Shown in pieces: positions 54,046-63,523 of a DNA stretch of 64,000 nucleotides (its first letter is position 1; every line of letters begins with the position of its first letter). Source of the stretch: Siphonodentalium dalli (taxonomy: Eukaryota; Mollusca; Scaphopoda; Gadilida; Siphonodentaliidae). The DNA is taken from positions 125,135,450 to 125,199,449 of the forward strand of contig CP136069.1 of assembly GCA_032622095.1 (NCBI GenBank). Reading direction: 5' to 3'. A program made the position numbers and the translations under genes. Below the pieces are notes generated by a model. It was not told where the DNA came from. It ran no database searches and was given only the letters and a program-made list of their open reading frames with translations.

Positions 54046-55658
54046 GGATAAAATTATTTTAAACACCACTGACAATAGGATTTCGTAATCAATCCCGACC
54101 AAATGTAATTCCTTCAATTTCTTGATAGGAAATGTATAAAGAATGTTTGTGTTAAAAATATTTTATAGTGATGTAAATAGGTCTGTGTCTAAACTGGCAA
54201 TTTCTTTATATGTGCACGTACTTCAATAGTTGCACTGTTCTTGGTGAAGTTCTGAAATTTGGTTGAACATTGGTCCACATCTCCATCTGCCGTGATCCCT
54301 TGCACATATATTTACACGGACATGGATGATTCGAGCTTCCAAATTGTGTCCACGTAATTTGGAAGGAGGTATAGGACGGGTTGACGCATAGACGATATAT
54401 TGGTATACCGGCTTGATATGCACGTAAAAATACTTTCCATGGTCGATTTTCAGCTGTTACAAATTTTCCCACAAGTGGAACAAACGCTCTTTATTTTAAC
54501 CATATAAGGAATAGACTAACACTGAACGCTCTTTTCTGTTTCATTGCTGTTTTGTGTTTTCGACTCAAACAACGTGGACTTCAATGCTCGTATTTGTCGT
54601 TAGAATCTTTAGTCGCGCCTAGATGGGGTTCATCGGCCATACACGAAAATGCTATATTTAGACAGTATTTTGGACAACAAGCAATGAGTATTTGATCATG
54701 TTGTTGATACCAGTGTCTGTAAATAGCCTTATTATGTTGGTACGTTAATTGCCTGCAAGCTTACATACTGAGTTATGCTATTTTGATGACTTGACCTCCG
54801 TCAATTAAGTCGGATATATGGTGATTCGACGTCGAAATCTGCCAAAATTCAACGGAATAACGGGGTATATAAGCTCACTATGAGCTAATTTCAAAATCAA
54901 ATATTTAATTCCAACATGAAACTATGTGAATACTTAGGTCAAATATGAACCTATTTGTAAGAAGATATTTGGCCATGTAATGAATTGCTCTTGTTGACTA
55001 TACTATTGCGGACAAGCTGCAATAGTTGGAGTACTGTATTGATAATGTTTGGGCATATGTGTGCGTTGATATCATTACATTCGAGAGTTTTGATGTATAG
55101 TCCGTAGACTGTGTGCATATGGTTTCACAATGAATGCTGCGGAAAACGCTTGCATCAGTTGTGATCTCATCGCAACTGCGAGTAGATTATTCTGGTCCAG
55201 AAGTTCTTTTCATTCAGCCAGAGCTGAATATAGTATTGAGGCCATTTTCCAAAAGTTAAACCAGATAACGACGACTGTCATGATTACATAGCCAGTCAAG
55301 AAAACACTTAATGTGCATTCCTGATTCTGAAAAACGAATTGTCTATGGTGGTTTTCTGCTCAAGCTAATTACCAACAGGGTGAACAAGTACAATTGAGGA
55401 ATTGTTTGCTTCGCCATGTGTGCCGACTGCGTGACTCTTCTCGACTAAATGGTACTGAAAGAGACATATGACCATTTGGATGTCACACACGTGGTGTCTC
55501 GATGCTGCCTATAAAGCATGTGGAGGAGTAGCTCCGCCTTGTAAATCCAGAGTCCAACAACATAATGCTCGTTTGTGATTGTCGAGGTAGTGGGGCCGAA
55601 TAATAGTTGGTATCGGCTCTTAAGGGCACTTTCACTTGTTTTATCGGTGGTTAAAGCA
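54046..55658. repeat. Satellite unit 35 (D)
   Basis: 1613 bp, D signature as unit 34 but with A at 823 (GTATATAAG) and C at 1275. Private GGGCACTTTC at its end. Confidence 0.94.
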
Positions 55659-57270
55659 GGATAAAATTATTTTAAACACCACTGACAATAGGATTTCGTA
55701 ATCAATCCCGACCAAATGTAATTCCTTCAATTTCTTGATAGGAAATGTATAAAGAATGTTTGTGTTAAAAATATTTTATAGTGATGTAAATAGGTCTGTG
55801 TCTAAACTGGCAATTTCTTTATATGTGCACGTACTTCAATAGTTGCACTGTTCTTGGTGAAGTTCTGAAATTTGGTTGAACATTGGTCCACATCTCCATC
55901 TGCCGTGATCCCTTGCACATATATTTAAACGGACATGGATGATTCGAGCTTCCAAATTGTGTCCACGTAATTTTGGAAGGAGGTATAGGACGGGTTGACG
56001 CATAGACGATATATTGGTATACCGGCTTGATATGCACTGAAAAATACTTTCCATGGTCGATTTTCAGCTGTTACAAATTTTCCCACAAGTGGAACAAACG
56101 CTCTTTATTTTAACCGTATAAGGAATAGACTAACACTGAACGCTCTTTTCTGTTTCATTGCTGTTTTGTGTTTTCGACCCAAACAACGTGGACTTCAATG
56201 CTCGTATTTGTCGTTAGAATCTTTAGTCGCGCCTATGGGGTTCATCGGCCATACACGAAAATGCTATATTTAGACAGTATTTTGGACAACAAGCAATGAG
56301 TATTTGATCATGTTGTTGATACCAGTGTCTGTAAATAGCCTTATTATGTTGGTACGTTAATTGCCTGCAAGCTTACATACTGAGTTATGCTATTTTGATG
56401 ACTTGACCTCCGTCAATTAAGTCGGATATATGGTGATTCGACGTCGAAATCTGCCAAAATTCAACGGAATAACGGGGTATGTAAGCTCACTATGAGCTAA
56501 TTTCAAAATCAAATATTTAATTCCAACATGAAACTATGTGAATACTTAGGTCAAATATGAACATATTTGTAAGAAGATATTTGGCCATGTAATGAATTGC
56601 TCTTGTTGACTATACTATTGCGGACAAGCTGCAATAGTTGGAGTACTGTATTGATAATGTTTGGGCATATGTGTGCGTTGATATCATTACATTCGAGAGT
56701 TTTGATGTATAGTCCGTAGACTGTGTGCATATGGTTTCACAATGAATGCTGCGGAAAACGCTTGCATCAGTTGTGATCTCATCGCAACTGCGAGTAGATT
56801 ATTCTGGTCCAGAAGTTCTTTTCATTCAGCCAGAGCTGAATATAGTATTGAGGCCATTTTCCAAAAGTTAAACCAGATAACGACGACTGTCATGATTACA
56901 TAGCCAGTCAAGAAAACACTTAATGTGCATTCATGATTCTGAAAAACGAATTGTCTATGGTGGTTTTCTGCTCAAGCTAATTACCAACAGGGTGAACAAG
57001 TACAATTGAGGAATTGTTTGCTTCGCCATGTGTGCCGACTGCGTGACTCTTCTCGACTAAATGGTACTGAAAGAGACATATGACCATTTGGATGTCACAC
57101 ACGTGGTGTCTCGATGCTGCCTATAAAGCATGTGGAGGAGTAGCTCCGCCTTGTAAATCCAGAGTCCAACAACATAATGCTCGTTTGTGATTGTCGAGGT
57201 AGTGGGGCCGAATAATAGTTGGTATCGGCTCTTAAGGGCGCTTTCACTTGTTTTATCGGTGGTTAAAGCA
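55659..57270. repeat. Satellite unit 36 (E)
   Basis: 1612 bp. TTTT at 313-316, G458, G726, and private GAACATATTTG. It lies 4838 bp after unit 33. Confidence 0.94.
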
Positions 57271-58848
57271 GGATAAAATTATTTTAAACACCACTGACAA
57301 TAGGATTTCGTAATCAATCCCGACCAAATGTAATTCCTTCAATTTCTTGATAGGAAATGTATAAAGAATGTTTGTGTTAAAAATATTTTATAGTGATGTA
57401 AATAGGTCTGTGTCTAAACTGGCAATTTCTTTATATGTGCACGTACTTCAATAGTTGCACTGTTCTTGGTGAAGTTCTGAAATTTGGTTGAACATTGGTC
57501 CACATCTCCATCTGCCGTGATCCCTTGCACATATATTTACACGGACATGGATGATTCGAGCTTCCAAATTGTGTCCACGTAATTTGGAAGGAGGTATAGG
57601 ACGGGTTGACGCATAGACGATATATTGGTATACCGGCTTGATATGCACGTAAAAATACTTTCCATGGTCGATTTTCAGCTGTTACAAATTTTCCCACAAG
57701 TGGAACAAACGCTCTTTATTTTAACCATATAAGGAATAGACTAACACTGAACGCTCTTTTCTGTTTCATTGCTGTTTTGTGTTTTCGACTCAAACAACGT
57801 GGACTTCAATTCTCGTATTTGTCGTTAGAATCTTTAGTCGCGCCTAGATGGGGTTCATCGGCCATACACGAAAATGCTATATTTAGACAGTATTTTGGAC
57901 AACAAGCAATGAGTATTTGATCATGTTGTTGATACCAGTGTCTGTAAATAGCCTTATTATGTTGGTACGTTAATTGCCTGCAAGCTTACATACTGAGTTA
58001 TGCTATTTTGATGACTTGACCTCCGTCAATTAAGTCGGATATATGGTGATTCGACGTCGAAATCTGCCAAAATTCAACGGAATAACGGGGTATGTAAGCT
58101 CACTATGAGCTAATTTCAAAATCAAATATTTAATTCCAACATGAAACTATGTGAATACTTAGGTCAAATATGAACCTATTTGTAAGAAGATATTTGGCCA
58201 TGTAATGAATTGCTCTTGTTGACTATACTATTGCGGACAAGCTGCAATAGTTGGAGTACTGTATTGATAATCTTTGGGCATATGTGTGCGTTGATATCAT
58301 TACATTCGAGAGTTTTGATGTATAGTCCGTAGACTGTGTGCATATGGTTTCACAATGAATGCTGCGGAAAACGCTTGCATCAGTTGTGATCTCATCGCAA
58401 CTGCGAGTAGATTATTCTGGTCCAGAAGTTCTTTTCATTCAGCCAGAGCTGAATATAGTATTGAGGCCATTTTCCAAAAGTTAAACCAGATAACGACGAC
58501 TGTCATGATTACATAGCCAGTCAAGAAAACACTTAATGTGCATTCATGATTCTGAAAAACGAATTGTCTATGGTGGTTTTCTGCTCAAGCTAATTACCAA
58601 CAGGGTGAACAAGTACAATTGAGGAATTGTTTGCTTCGCCATGTGTGCCGACTGCGTGACTCTTCTCGACTAAATGGTACTGAAAGAGACATATGACCAT
58701 TTGGATGTCACACACGTGGTGTCTCGATGCTGCCTATAAAGCATGTGGAGGAGTAGCTCCGCCTTGTAAATCCAGAGTCCAACAACATAATGCTCGTTTG
58801 TGATTGTCGAGGTAGTGGGGCCGAATAATAGTTGGTATCGGCTCTTAA
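57271..58848. repeat. Satellite unit 37 (D), split by transposon
   Basis: D signature, with private CAATTCTCG. It is interrupted after its TTAA (58845-58848). The missing last 35 bases lie at 63528-63562, beyond the transposon. Confidence 0.95.
58845..58848. other. TTAA target-site duplication, left
   Basis: TTAA immediately before the transposon's left end. Uninterrupted units read CTCTTAAGGG here, so one TTAA was present before insertion and two exist now. This is diagnostic of piggyBac-family insertion. Confidence 0.95.
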
Positions 58849-58861
58849 CTCGTTTGGGACG
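58849..58861 (+). repeat. Left terminal inverted repeat
   Basis: CTCGTTTGGGACG, matching the inverted right end at 12 of 13 positions. The transposase is expected to cut at the adjacent TTAA. A near-copy of this end occurs internally at about 60538. Confidence 0.9.
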
Positions 58862-58911
58862 AGATTCTTTTGAGAAAACATTACTCACAGACGAGATTGT
58901 TTTCAGAAATG

Positions 58912-59304
58912 CTTACTTTTATATCATTTTATAGCAATTTATGCGTTTATTTAATGCTGGGCCAGACCATTTGTCATCGCAGAATTCTCCCCGCGACAAC
59001 TCATACTATACGGATGATCATCTGGAGTCAATAAATCTTCCAGAAATTTTGGGTAGATATCACCAAATTACGACCTGTTGCCATGGCAACCGATTATCGG
59101 AAAATCATGCGTTTTGGGGATGTAATTTCACTACATGACGATCTGTTTGCGGTACTTTGAATAAAATATAACTGAGTTCCAAAGTAAATGATCTAGGAAT
59201 AATTTGCCAACATCTGAAACTAACCTTGCTCGAAAATAATCCATCACCGACAGAGGGCGCCATTCAAAAAGGCCGCCAAACCCCCGTTTTCTAACGTAAA
59301 AAAA
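58912..59304 (+). repeat. Internal transposon repeat, copy 1 (~394 bp)
   Basis: Starts at CTTACTTTTATATC. Shared landmarks with copies 2-4 are GCGTTTATTTAATGCTGGG, a GGTTGCCATGG-like block (here TGTTGCCATGG), and near the end GACAGAGGGCGCCATTC followed by GGCCGCCAAA. No coding potential is supported; short open frames here are incidental. Confidence 0.85.
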
Positions 59305-59698
59305 CTTACTTTTACATCATTCTACAGCAATTTATGCGTTTATTTAATGCTGGGTCAGTCCATTTGTCATAGCATAATTCTCCGCGTGACAACTAATACT
59401 ATATGGGTGATCATCCGCAGTATATAAATCTTCCAGAAATTTTGGGTAGATACCAACAAGTTGCGAACGGTTGCCATGGAAACCAAATTTCGGAAAATTA
59501 TGCGTTTTTGGGGCAGCCATTTCGCTATATCACGAGATGTTTGCGATATTTTATATCAAATATAAGTTATTTCCAATTTAAATGATCCAAGAATATTATG
59601 ACAACATCTGGAAGTAGCATTGCTAAAAAATTACCCATTACCGACAGAGGGCGCCATTCAAAATGGCCGCCAAAACCCCGTTTTCCAACTTTAAAATG
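59305..59698 (+). repeat. Internal transposon repeat, copy 2 (~394 bp)
   Basis: Direct repeat of the preceding block; the GCGTTTATTTAAT landmark lies 394 bp after that of copy 1. It retains the GGCGCCATT...AATGGCCGCC imperfect palindrome near its end. Confidence 0.85.
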
Positions 59699-60004
59699 CT
59701 TACTTTTATACCATTTTATAGCAGTTTATGCGTTTATTTAATACTGGGAAAGACCATTTGCCATGACAGAATTCTCCGCGGGAAACACATACTGTATGGG
59801 TGATCATCCGTATTCTATAAATCTTTCATAAACTTTTAGGTAGATACCACCAAATGCGAACGGTTGCCATGGAAACCAAATTTCGGGGGCTGTAATTTCG
59901 CTATATGACGAGATGTTTGTGACATTTTGAATGAATGTAATTAATTTCCAATGTTATAGGATCCAGGAATATATACTTAAATTTCTCTCGCTTCTGGTTC
60001 CTTC
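59699..60004 (+). repeat. Internal transposon repeat, copy 3 (interrupted)
   Basis: Landmark 393 bp after copy 2. Similarity to copies 1 and 2 fades after ATCCAGGAATAT (about 59970), and the remainder up to a nested inverted-repeat element at 60005 resembles copy 4 (CTCTCGC). The copy is therefore truncated or interrupted. Confidence 0.8.
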
Positions 60005-60510
60005 CGCTGATGGGGTCAAGATCCACCTGCTATATGTACCGGCGCATCCAAGTTAATTAATGCACACGGTCAATAGCGTACCCGAGTTGAGCTTTGGGAA
60101 ACTTATCGATAATAATAATATTCGTCCATTTATTACACACATTCTACAGTATATATCTTTCAATGCTCGGAAAAACTATTACCTTAATTGATACCACAAT
60201 GCTGGGGCGTTTAGACTATATTATACTATTATATATTGACACAATTGCGTCTATTGGGTAAAGGAAACATAACTCGCAATCGAGATTCAACAATTTGTTG
60301 TTCTATAGTGTAATGATCAAGGTACGATATATTTAATTTCCTATCGATACGCGCGTTATAGGGAAAATTAGTTCGCGATAAGTTTACATCATCTAAAAGG
60401 TATGTCCTTGTATAGACCATCGACGGCATCGTCGGTTATACGCTAGTGTCGCATGCTGTTACACGGACACGATATTACATTTAGCAGGTGGATCTTGACC
60501 CCTTCAGCGT
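60005..60510. mobile_element. Nested inverted-repeat element (MITE/foldback-like, ~506 bp)
   Basis: The two ends are inverted copies. CGCTGATGGGGTCAAG... from 60005 to 60032 matches the reverse complement of 60483-60510 at 27 of 28 positions, with core GGGGTCAAGATCCACCTGC. Inverted similarity continues inward in degraded form (for example AAACTTATCG near 60097-60106 and its complement near 60375-60385). No coding sequence was seen; a 66-codon minus-strand open frame inside is not persuasive. I could not identify a clear target-site duplication, so superfamily is unassigned. It sits in the third internal repeat of the piggyBac element, so it may be a later insertion or a piece inherited with it. 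Confidence 0.65.
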
Positions 60511-60537
60511 TACTTCGACCATCAAGTGGAATAAACC

Positions 60538-60599
60538 TTTCATTTGGGACGATATTCTTACGGGGAAAACATCACCGGCGAAATTGTTTTTCAGAAATA
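60538..60599 (+). repeat. Internal copy of the transposon's left terminal sequence
   Basis: CTTCATTTGGGACGATATTC and the following ~45 bases align with the true left end at 58849-58911 (CTCGTTTGGGACGAGATTC...), including shared GAAAACAT and a TTGTTTT-CAGAAAT-type block just before the next internal repeat. It is diverged and lacks an adjoining TTAA on its left, so it is unlikely to act as an end. Confidence 0.75.
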
Positions 60600-61000
60600 C
60601 TTAACTTTATGTAACGTGTATACCAATTTATTGGTGTACGTTATATGATTTTAGTCGGGGCATTGATCACGTTATAATTCTCCGACTAACAAATAGTAAA
60701 TGGATGGTAATCTGCGGTCTATAAATCGCCAGAAAGTTTTGACAGACGCCTCCTAATTGCTACTGGTTGCCATAACAGCCGATTTTCGAAAATTTCGGAA
60801 ATTTTTTCTTTTGTTCTATATCGGTATATGACGGCTTGCATTAAGATAATGTGAAGAGAATGTAATTCATTTCCGAATTTATAGTTTCCATTAAGGCATG
60901 AATATTTTTGTCAACAAGTATGGAATCGCCTCTCGCCCTTCACCAACTGAGGACGCTTTTCAAAATGGCCACCAAACCATATTTTCCAAGGATAAAACGT
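60600..61000 (+). repeat. Internal transposon repeat, copy 4 (diverged)
   Basis: Same order of landmarks as copies 1-3 but more diverged: GGTTGCCATAACAGCC, then TTTCGG, then AACTGAGGACGC and CAAAATGGCCACCAAACC, then a TTTTCCAAG end. Together with 60538-60599 it repeats the layout of the element's left terminus. Confidence 0.75.
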
Positions 61001-61314
61001 GCATTGTATTCGTAATTTGGATAAAATTGGTTGTTACGCCAGACAGCCGCTATTTTATTTATGCATGTCGATTATGATTTAAAAGTATATCATTGTCAAT
61101 TTGTCAAGTATCACATCCATATGAAGTTTACTGTTCACTATGTTATCATATTGAGCATGTATACGGGGGGGGGGGTCAATGACCAGAATATGCATTGGTA
61201 TATATAACACTATGAATCGGATATACATGCAGTAACACATTAAATAACATGTTCATATAACAAAGCAAATTTCATGACATACTTCATGTCTATATTTGGT
61301 TTAGGTCAGTGCAT
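61001..61314. other. Non-coding segment downstream of the transposase
   Basis: This 314-base AT-rich stretch lies just beyond the stop of the transposase C-terminal frame. On the minus strand AATAAA reads at 61054-61059 and could be the transcript's polyadenylation signal, about 255 bases past the stop. A run of 11 G lies at 61165-61175. Nothing else is recognised. Confidence 0.4.
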
Positions 61315-61614
61315 TTACGAGCTGTCCTTTGGAGTTCTGTAGTTTAGCGTTGTGTGGTACCTCTCGAAGCATGTGCCTATATGGAGAGCCACAGCACATT
61401 CCTTGCACATGAATCGTGTTTCCGGGCGCGGTGCCCTGTCTCCCTTTTGAAATCTTCGACCAAGAGCCTCTGGTTTGCAGACTACACATCTCCGTGTGGG
61501 GTGGACTTTCTTCTCCGTTGTGGGGATGAACTGCGGCCAGTGGTTAGAGTTTCGGAACTCAAGTCTCGTCGGAAGTTCTTCGCAGGCTGATGTGGCGACC
61601 AGATTTTTTCGGCG
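61315..61614 (-). pseudogene. Transposase C-terminal zinc-binding domain, displaced by a frameshift
   Basis: In the reading frame one base off the main transposase frame, this segment encodes the family's usual C-terminus. A basic LPTRL...IPTTEKK linker leads into RRCVVC, then FMCKEC, then H, TCFERYH and a terminal LNY. The pattern C-x2-C, C-x2-C, H, C, H matches the cysteine-rich cross-brace zinc-binding domain at the end of piggyBac transposases, known in the family to bind DNA near the element's ends. The main frame stops at 61559, before reaching it. The shift must lie between about 61560 and 61614; a run of six T (six A on the coding strand) at about 61605 is a candidate site. It could be a real inactivating mutation or an assembly homopolymer error. 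An intron is unlikely because the overlap is only tens of bases. Confidence 0.85.
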
Positions 61615-63271
61615 TGATGCGATCTTCGGGCAAGGCTTCTGCAATCCCCTCTGCAATTAGTTGTTTGGCGAGTTTCTTCCGGAACTGAATGTGAGTGTGT
61701 TTTGAATCCACTTTGCGATATAGGCAGTAGCTATTTGTTATAGTTATCTTGTCGATGCCCGAGAACAACTTCATATACCATTTCAGGGTTTTACGGAGAT
61801 CATCATAAGCCCCAGCCATAAAGTCCGACGTATCCACTGAGCACATGTATTTGTTGTAATATAGAATAGCCTTGGGTTTGACTATTTCTTCGTTAGACCT
61901 GGATAGTTTTGGAGTGTTTGTTCCTTTCACTTTTGCGACGTCTACCGTTTCACCGTGCATGGTAGACAACATGAGAACATCCCGTTTGTCGTGCCAAAGA
62001 AGGGCCAGAAGGGGCCCACTCACCCGGTGGCGAATATCTCCATGTTTCAGCTTATCCTTTTGTCCATCTGTCAATTGCGGGAGGTTTTTGCGACTTTTTC
62101 TGCAAGTGCCAATGGCGTGAGTCTCACGCTTGTGCAACTCCATAAATAGTTCCGGACTTGAGTACCAATTATCCATGGTCAGTTGATACCCTTGATCAAG
62201 AATCCCACTCATCATACTCATAACCAACCGAGTAGTTTTCCCAAGTACTTCTTGACCACTTTGGTATGTGTACTGGGAAGCTTTTCCACAATACACCTGG
62301 TATTTCCACGTATAGCCACTTGTATCACATATCTTGTAACCTTTAATCCCATATTTGTTGGGCTTATTGGGATTGTACGTTTTCAAAGCTGCTCGACCAA
62401 ACCATCGTGTCATCGTTTCATCTATGGCCACATGTTGCTCAGGTGTATACACACCAGTATAACGCTTTGTTATTATATCGTGTATTGTTCGTATTTTCGT
62501 CAGAGGATCAGACGCATCAGCTTTTGAATTATCAGAGAAGTGAAGAAACTTCATGATCACCAAGAATCGATCCCGTGTCATTACAGTCCCAAAGTATGGT
62601 GTTTGTATCGAGAGATCAGTGGCCCAATATGATTTTAGAGTTGGCTTTTGAATTATGTCCATCAGCATTTTCAACCCCCAGAATATTTTCATCTCAGCCG
62701 GCGATGTAGACTTCCACCCGTGAACGATAGAACGTTTGGGAAGGTTTGTGTTACTTTTAATGAAATTGTCAGCATATCGATTAGTTTCCTTTGAAATCAA
62801 GGCGAACACACCATCGTCCATGAAAAACTTGTATACATCAAGTTGATTGGTGGTGTCATCGAGAGTTCTATGAACATGTGGTGTACCTTTAAATGGGAAA
62901 ATAGCAGGCTTCGCGGGTTCCGCCTTCCAGTCATACTCGTTCGCGTTGTCTTCATATGGCATTTGAGATTTCAAACTGACAGCTTCACTTGAAATCCGTC
63001 TCTTCTTTTGCGCCGGTGGATCCAACGCAGCTGATTGGGAAGTGGGTGTACGGGTGACACTTTTGTTTTTGTCCGTAACACTAACGTGAATAACACTGCT
63101 ATTGTCATGATCCTCACTATCATCCTGATCCTCACTATCGTCCTCAGTTCCACCGTACTCTGAATCGGAGAGAAAATCTAGATCACTGTCCGAATCGGTG
63201 GTAATGCGACTGATTGCTTCATCCACATTAAAAAGCGATCTACGCGTCTGCTGCTTACTGGATGCCGCCAT
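61559..63271 (-). CDS. piggyBac/PGBD4-like transposase, C-terminus lost by frameshift
   Basis: This 570-codon frame encodes the cut-and-paste transposase of the surrounding element, expected to act in the nucleus on TTAA-flanked ends. Residues ~24-60 are an acidic D/E/S-rich tail typical of the family. A basic PPAQKKRR near 85-92 may be a nuclear localisation signal. The DDE_Tnp_1_7-type catalytic core runs about 125-500. Candidate catalytic aspartates are D284 in AIDETMTRW, D367 in MDNWYSSPELF and D480/D483 in SVDTSD, matching the DDD(D) order and context of piggyBac transposases. The frame stops after RRTSDET, just before the cysteine-rich domain, which continues in another frame at 61315-61614; the full family product would be about 650 residues. 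The start was chosen because it gives the full acidic N-terminus and has a strong context (CAAAATGGCGGC). It is the only gene in the element. Confidence 0.95.
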   Translation of the reverse strand: MAASSKQQTRRSLFNVDEAISRITTDSDSDLDFLSDSEYGGTEDDSEDQDDSEDHDNSSVIHVSVTDKNKSVTRTPTSQSAALDPPAQKKRRISSEAVSLKSQMPYEDNANEYDWKAEPAKPAIFPFKGTPHVHRTLDDTTNQLDVYKFFMDDGVFALISKETNRYADNFIKSNTNLPKRSIVHGWKSTSPAEMKIFWGLKMLMDIIQKPTLKSYWATDLSIQTPYFGTVMTRDRFLVIMKFLHFSDNSKADASDPLTKIRTIHDIITKRYTGVYTPEQHVAIDETMTRWFGRAALKTYNPNKPNKYGIKGYKICDTSGYTWKYQVYCGKASQYTYQSGQEVLGKTTRLVMSMMSGILDQGYQLTMDNWYSSPELFMELHKRETHAIGTCRKSRKNLPQLTDGQKDKLKHGDIRHRVSGPLLALLWHDKRDVLMLSTMHGETVDVAKVKGTNTPKLSRSNEEIVKPKAILYYNKYMCSVDTSDFMAGAYDDLRKTLKWYMKLFSGIDKITITNSYCLYRKVDSKHTHIQFRKKLAKQLIAEGIAEALPEDRITPKKSGRHISLRRTSDET

Positions 63272-63275
63272 TTTG
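63264..63275 (-). promoter_or_regulatory. TISU/YY1-like start-codon context
   Basis: On the minus strand CAAAATGGCGGC spans the transposase ATG. It matches the metazoan TISU consensus SAASATGGCGGC at all but one position and contains the YY1 core. This motif is known to combine transcription start and efficient translation from very short 5' leaders. Use here is inferred, and it supports this ATG as the start. Confidence 0.5.
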
Positions 63276-63281
63276 GAACAA

Positions 63282-63322
63282 TGACGTCACGAATCACGGC
63301 ACGCGACCCCCACGTGACGTCA
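63282..63322 (-). promoter_or_regulatory. Transposase promoter: two CRE sites and an E-box
   Basis: Two perfect TGACGTCA palindromes (the CREB/ATF consensus) lie at 63282-63289 and 63315-63322, 11 and 44 bases upstream of the ATG. A CACGTG E-box at 63311-63316 overlaps the second. Two perfect 8-mers this close are unlikely by chance, and proximity to the start suggests promoter function. Transcription has not been shown. Confidence 0.55.
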
Positions 63323-63444
63323 AAAATAGGTCACGCCGTCATGGACCCCTCAATGAGCGATCGGCCTATCTATTGACAACATGTTAATCTGCGCAAAACA
63401 TTTAATTATAAAAGAATTCTTCGCTGATAACAAGTGCACGAAGT
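63323..63444. other. Non-coding upstream segment of transposon
   Basis: This AT-rich interval lies between the CRE-rich promoter and the right-end palindromes. A weak TATA-like stretch (TATAAT on the minus strand, 63405-63410) lies about 134 bases upstream of the transposase ATG. Nothing else is recognised. Confidence 0.3.
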
Positions 63445-63468
63445 GGGAAACGGATATATCCGTTTCCC
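63445..63468. repeat. 24-bp perfect palindrome, copy 1 (transposon right end)
   Basis: GGGAAACGGATA followed by its exact reverse complement. With the next five bases (GTCCT) it forms a 29-bp block repeated 43 bp later. Its subterminal position suggests a transposase-binding site, by analogy with the internal repeats that piggyBac-family elements carry inside their ends. Binding is inferred. Confidence 0.75.
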
Positions 63469-63487
63469 GTCCTGTAGGTAATGTTTT

Positions 63488-63511
63488 GGGAAACGGATAT
63501 ATCCGTTTCCC
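63488..63511. repeat. 24-bp perfect palindrome, copy 2 (transposon right end)
   Basis: Identical to the copy at 63445-63468 and followed by the same GTCCT, here running into the terminal inverted repeat. The left end of the element has no copy, so the two ends are asymmetric. Confidence 0.75.
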
Positions 63512-63523
63512 GTCCTAAACGAG
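63511..63523 (-). repeat. Right terminal inverted repeat
   Basis: CGTCCTAAACGAG, whose reverse complement matches the left end except for one base. It abuts the second copy of the 24-bp palindrome. Confidence 0.9.

Larger units (their letters stand above)
39588..58848. repeat. Macrosatellite array, middle segment (units 26-37)
   Basis: The same 1.6-kb tandem unit continues after the gap. Unit starts fall at about 39522 (inside the gap), 41137, 42752, 44365, 45979, 47593, 49208, 50821, 52433, 54046, 55659 and 57271. Unit length varies more here (1612-1615 bp) because of an extra T near offset 686 and a 2-bp insertion near offset 577 in some copies. Units 31-38 carry more private substitutions than units 9-14, so this side of the array is the more diverged. 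The segment ends where a transposon splits unit 37 at its TTAA. Confidence 0.98.
58849..63523 (-). mobile_element. piggyBac-family transposon, 4675 bp, inserted in the satellite
   Basis: The element is delimited exactly by comparison with 36 empty sites. The repeat breaks after TTAA at 58848 and resumes after TTAA at 63527. Its ends are near-perfect 13-bp inverted repeats: CTCGTTTGGGACG on the left, and the right end read inward gives CTCGTTTAGGACG. It encodes one transposase on the minus strand. TTAA duplication, short terminal inverted repeats and a DDE_Tnp_1_7-type transposase together identify the piggyBac superfamily. At 4.7 kb it is longer than typical 2-3 kb piggyBac elements because of an expanded non-coding left half. 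The transposase frame is broken near its C-terminus, so this copy is probably not autonomous as assembled. Confidence 0.96.

Noticed and set aside
58941-59585. Two plus-strand open frames in the transposon's left half
   Set aside because: They are short, lie in non-coding ~394-bp repeats, and differ between repeat copies.
60229-60429. 66-codon minus-strand frame inside the nested inverted-repeat element
   Set aside because: Short, with no recognisable domain, and within a degenerate inverted-repeat sequence.
61560-61614. A small intron joining the transposase core to its zinc-binding end
   Set aside because: The two frames overlap with only tens of bases available, and no convincing splice pair is seen. 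A 1-bp frameshift explains it better.
61354-62527. Plus-strand open frames of 61-114 codons
   Set aside because: Antisense shadows of the transposase gene and its displaced C-terminal segment.
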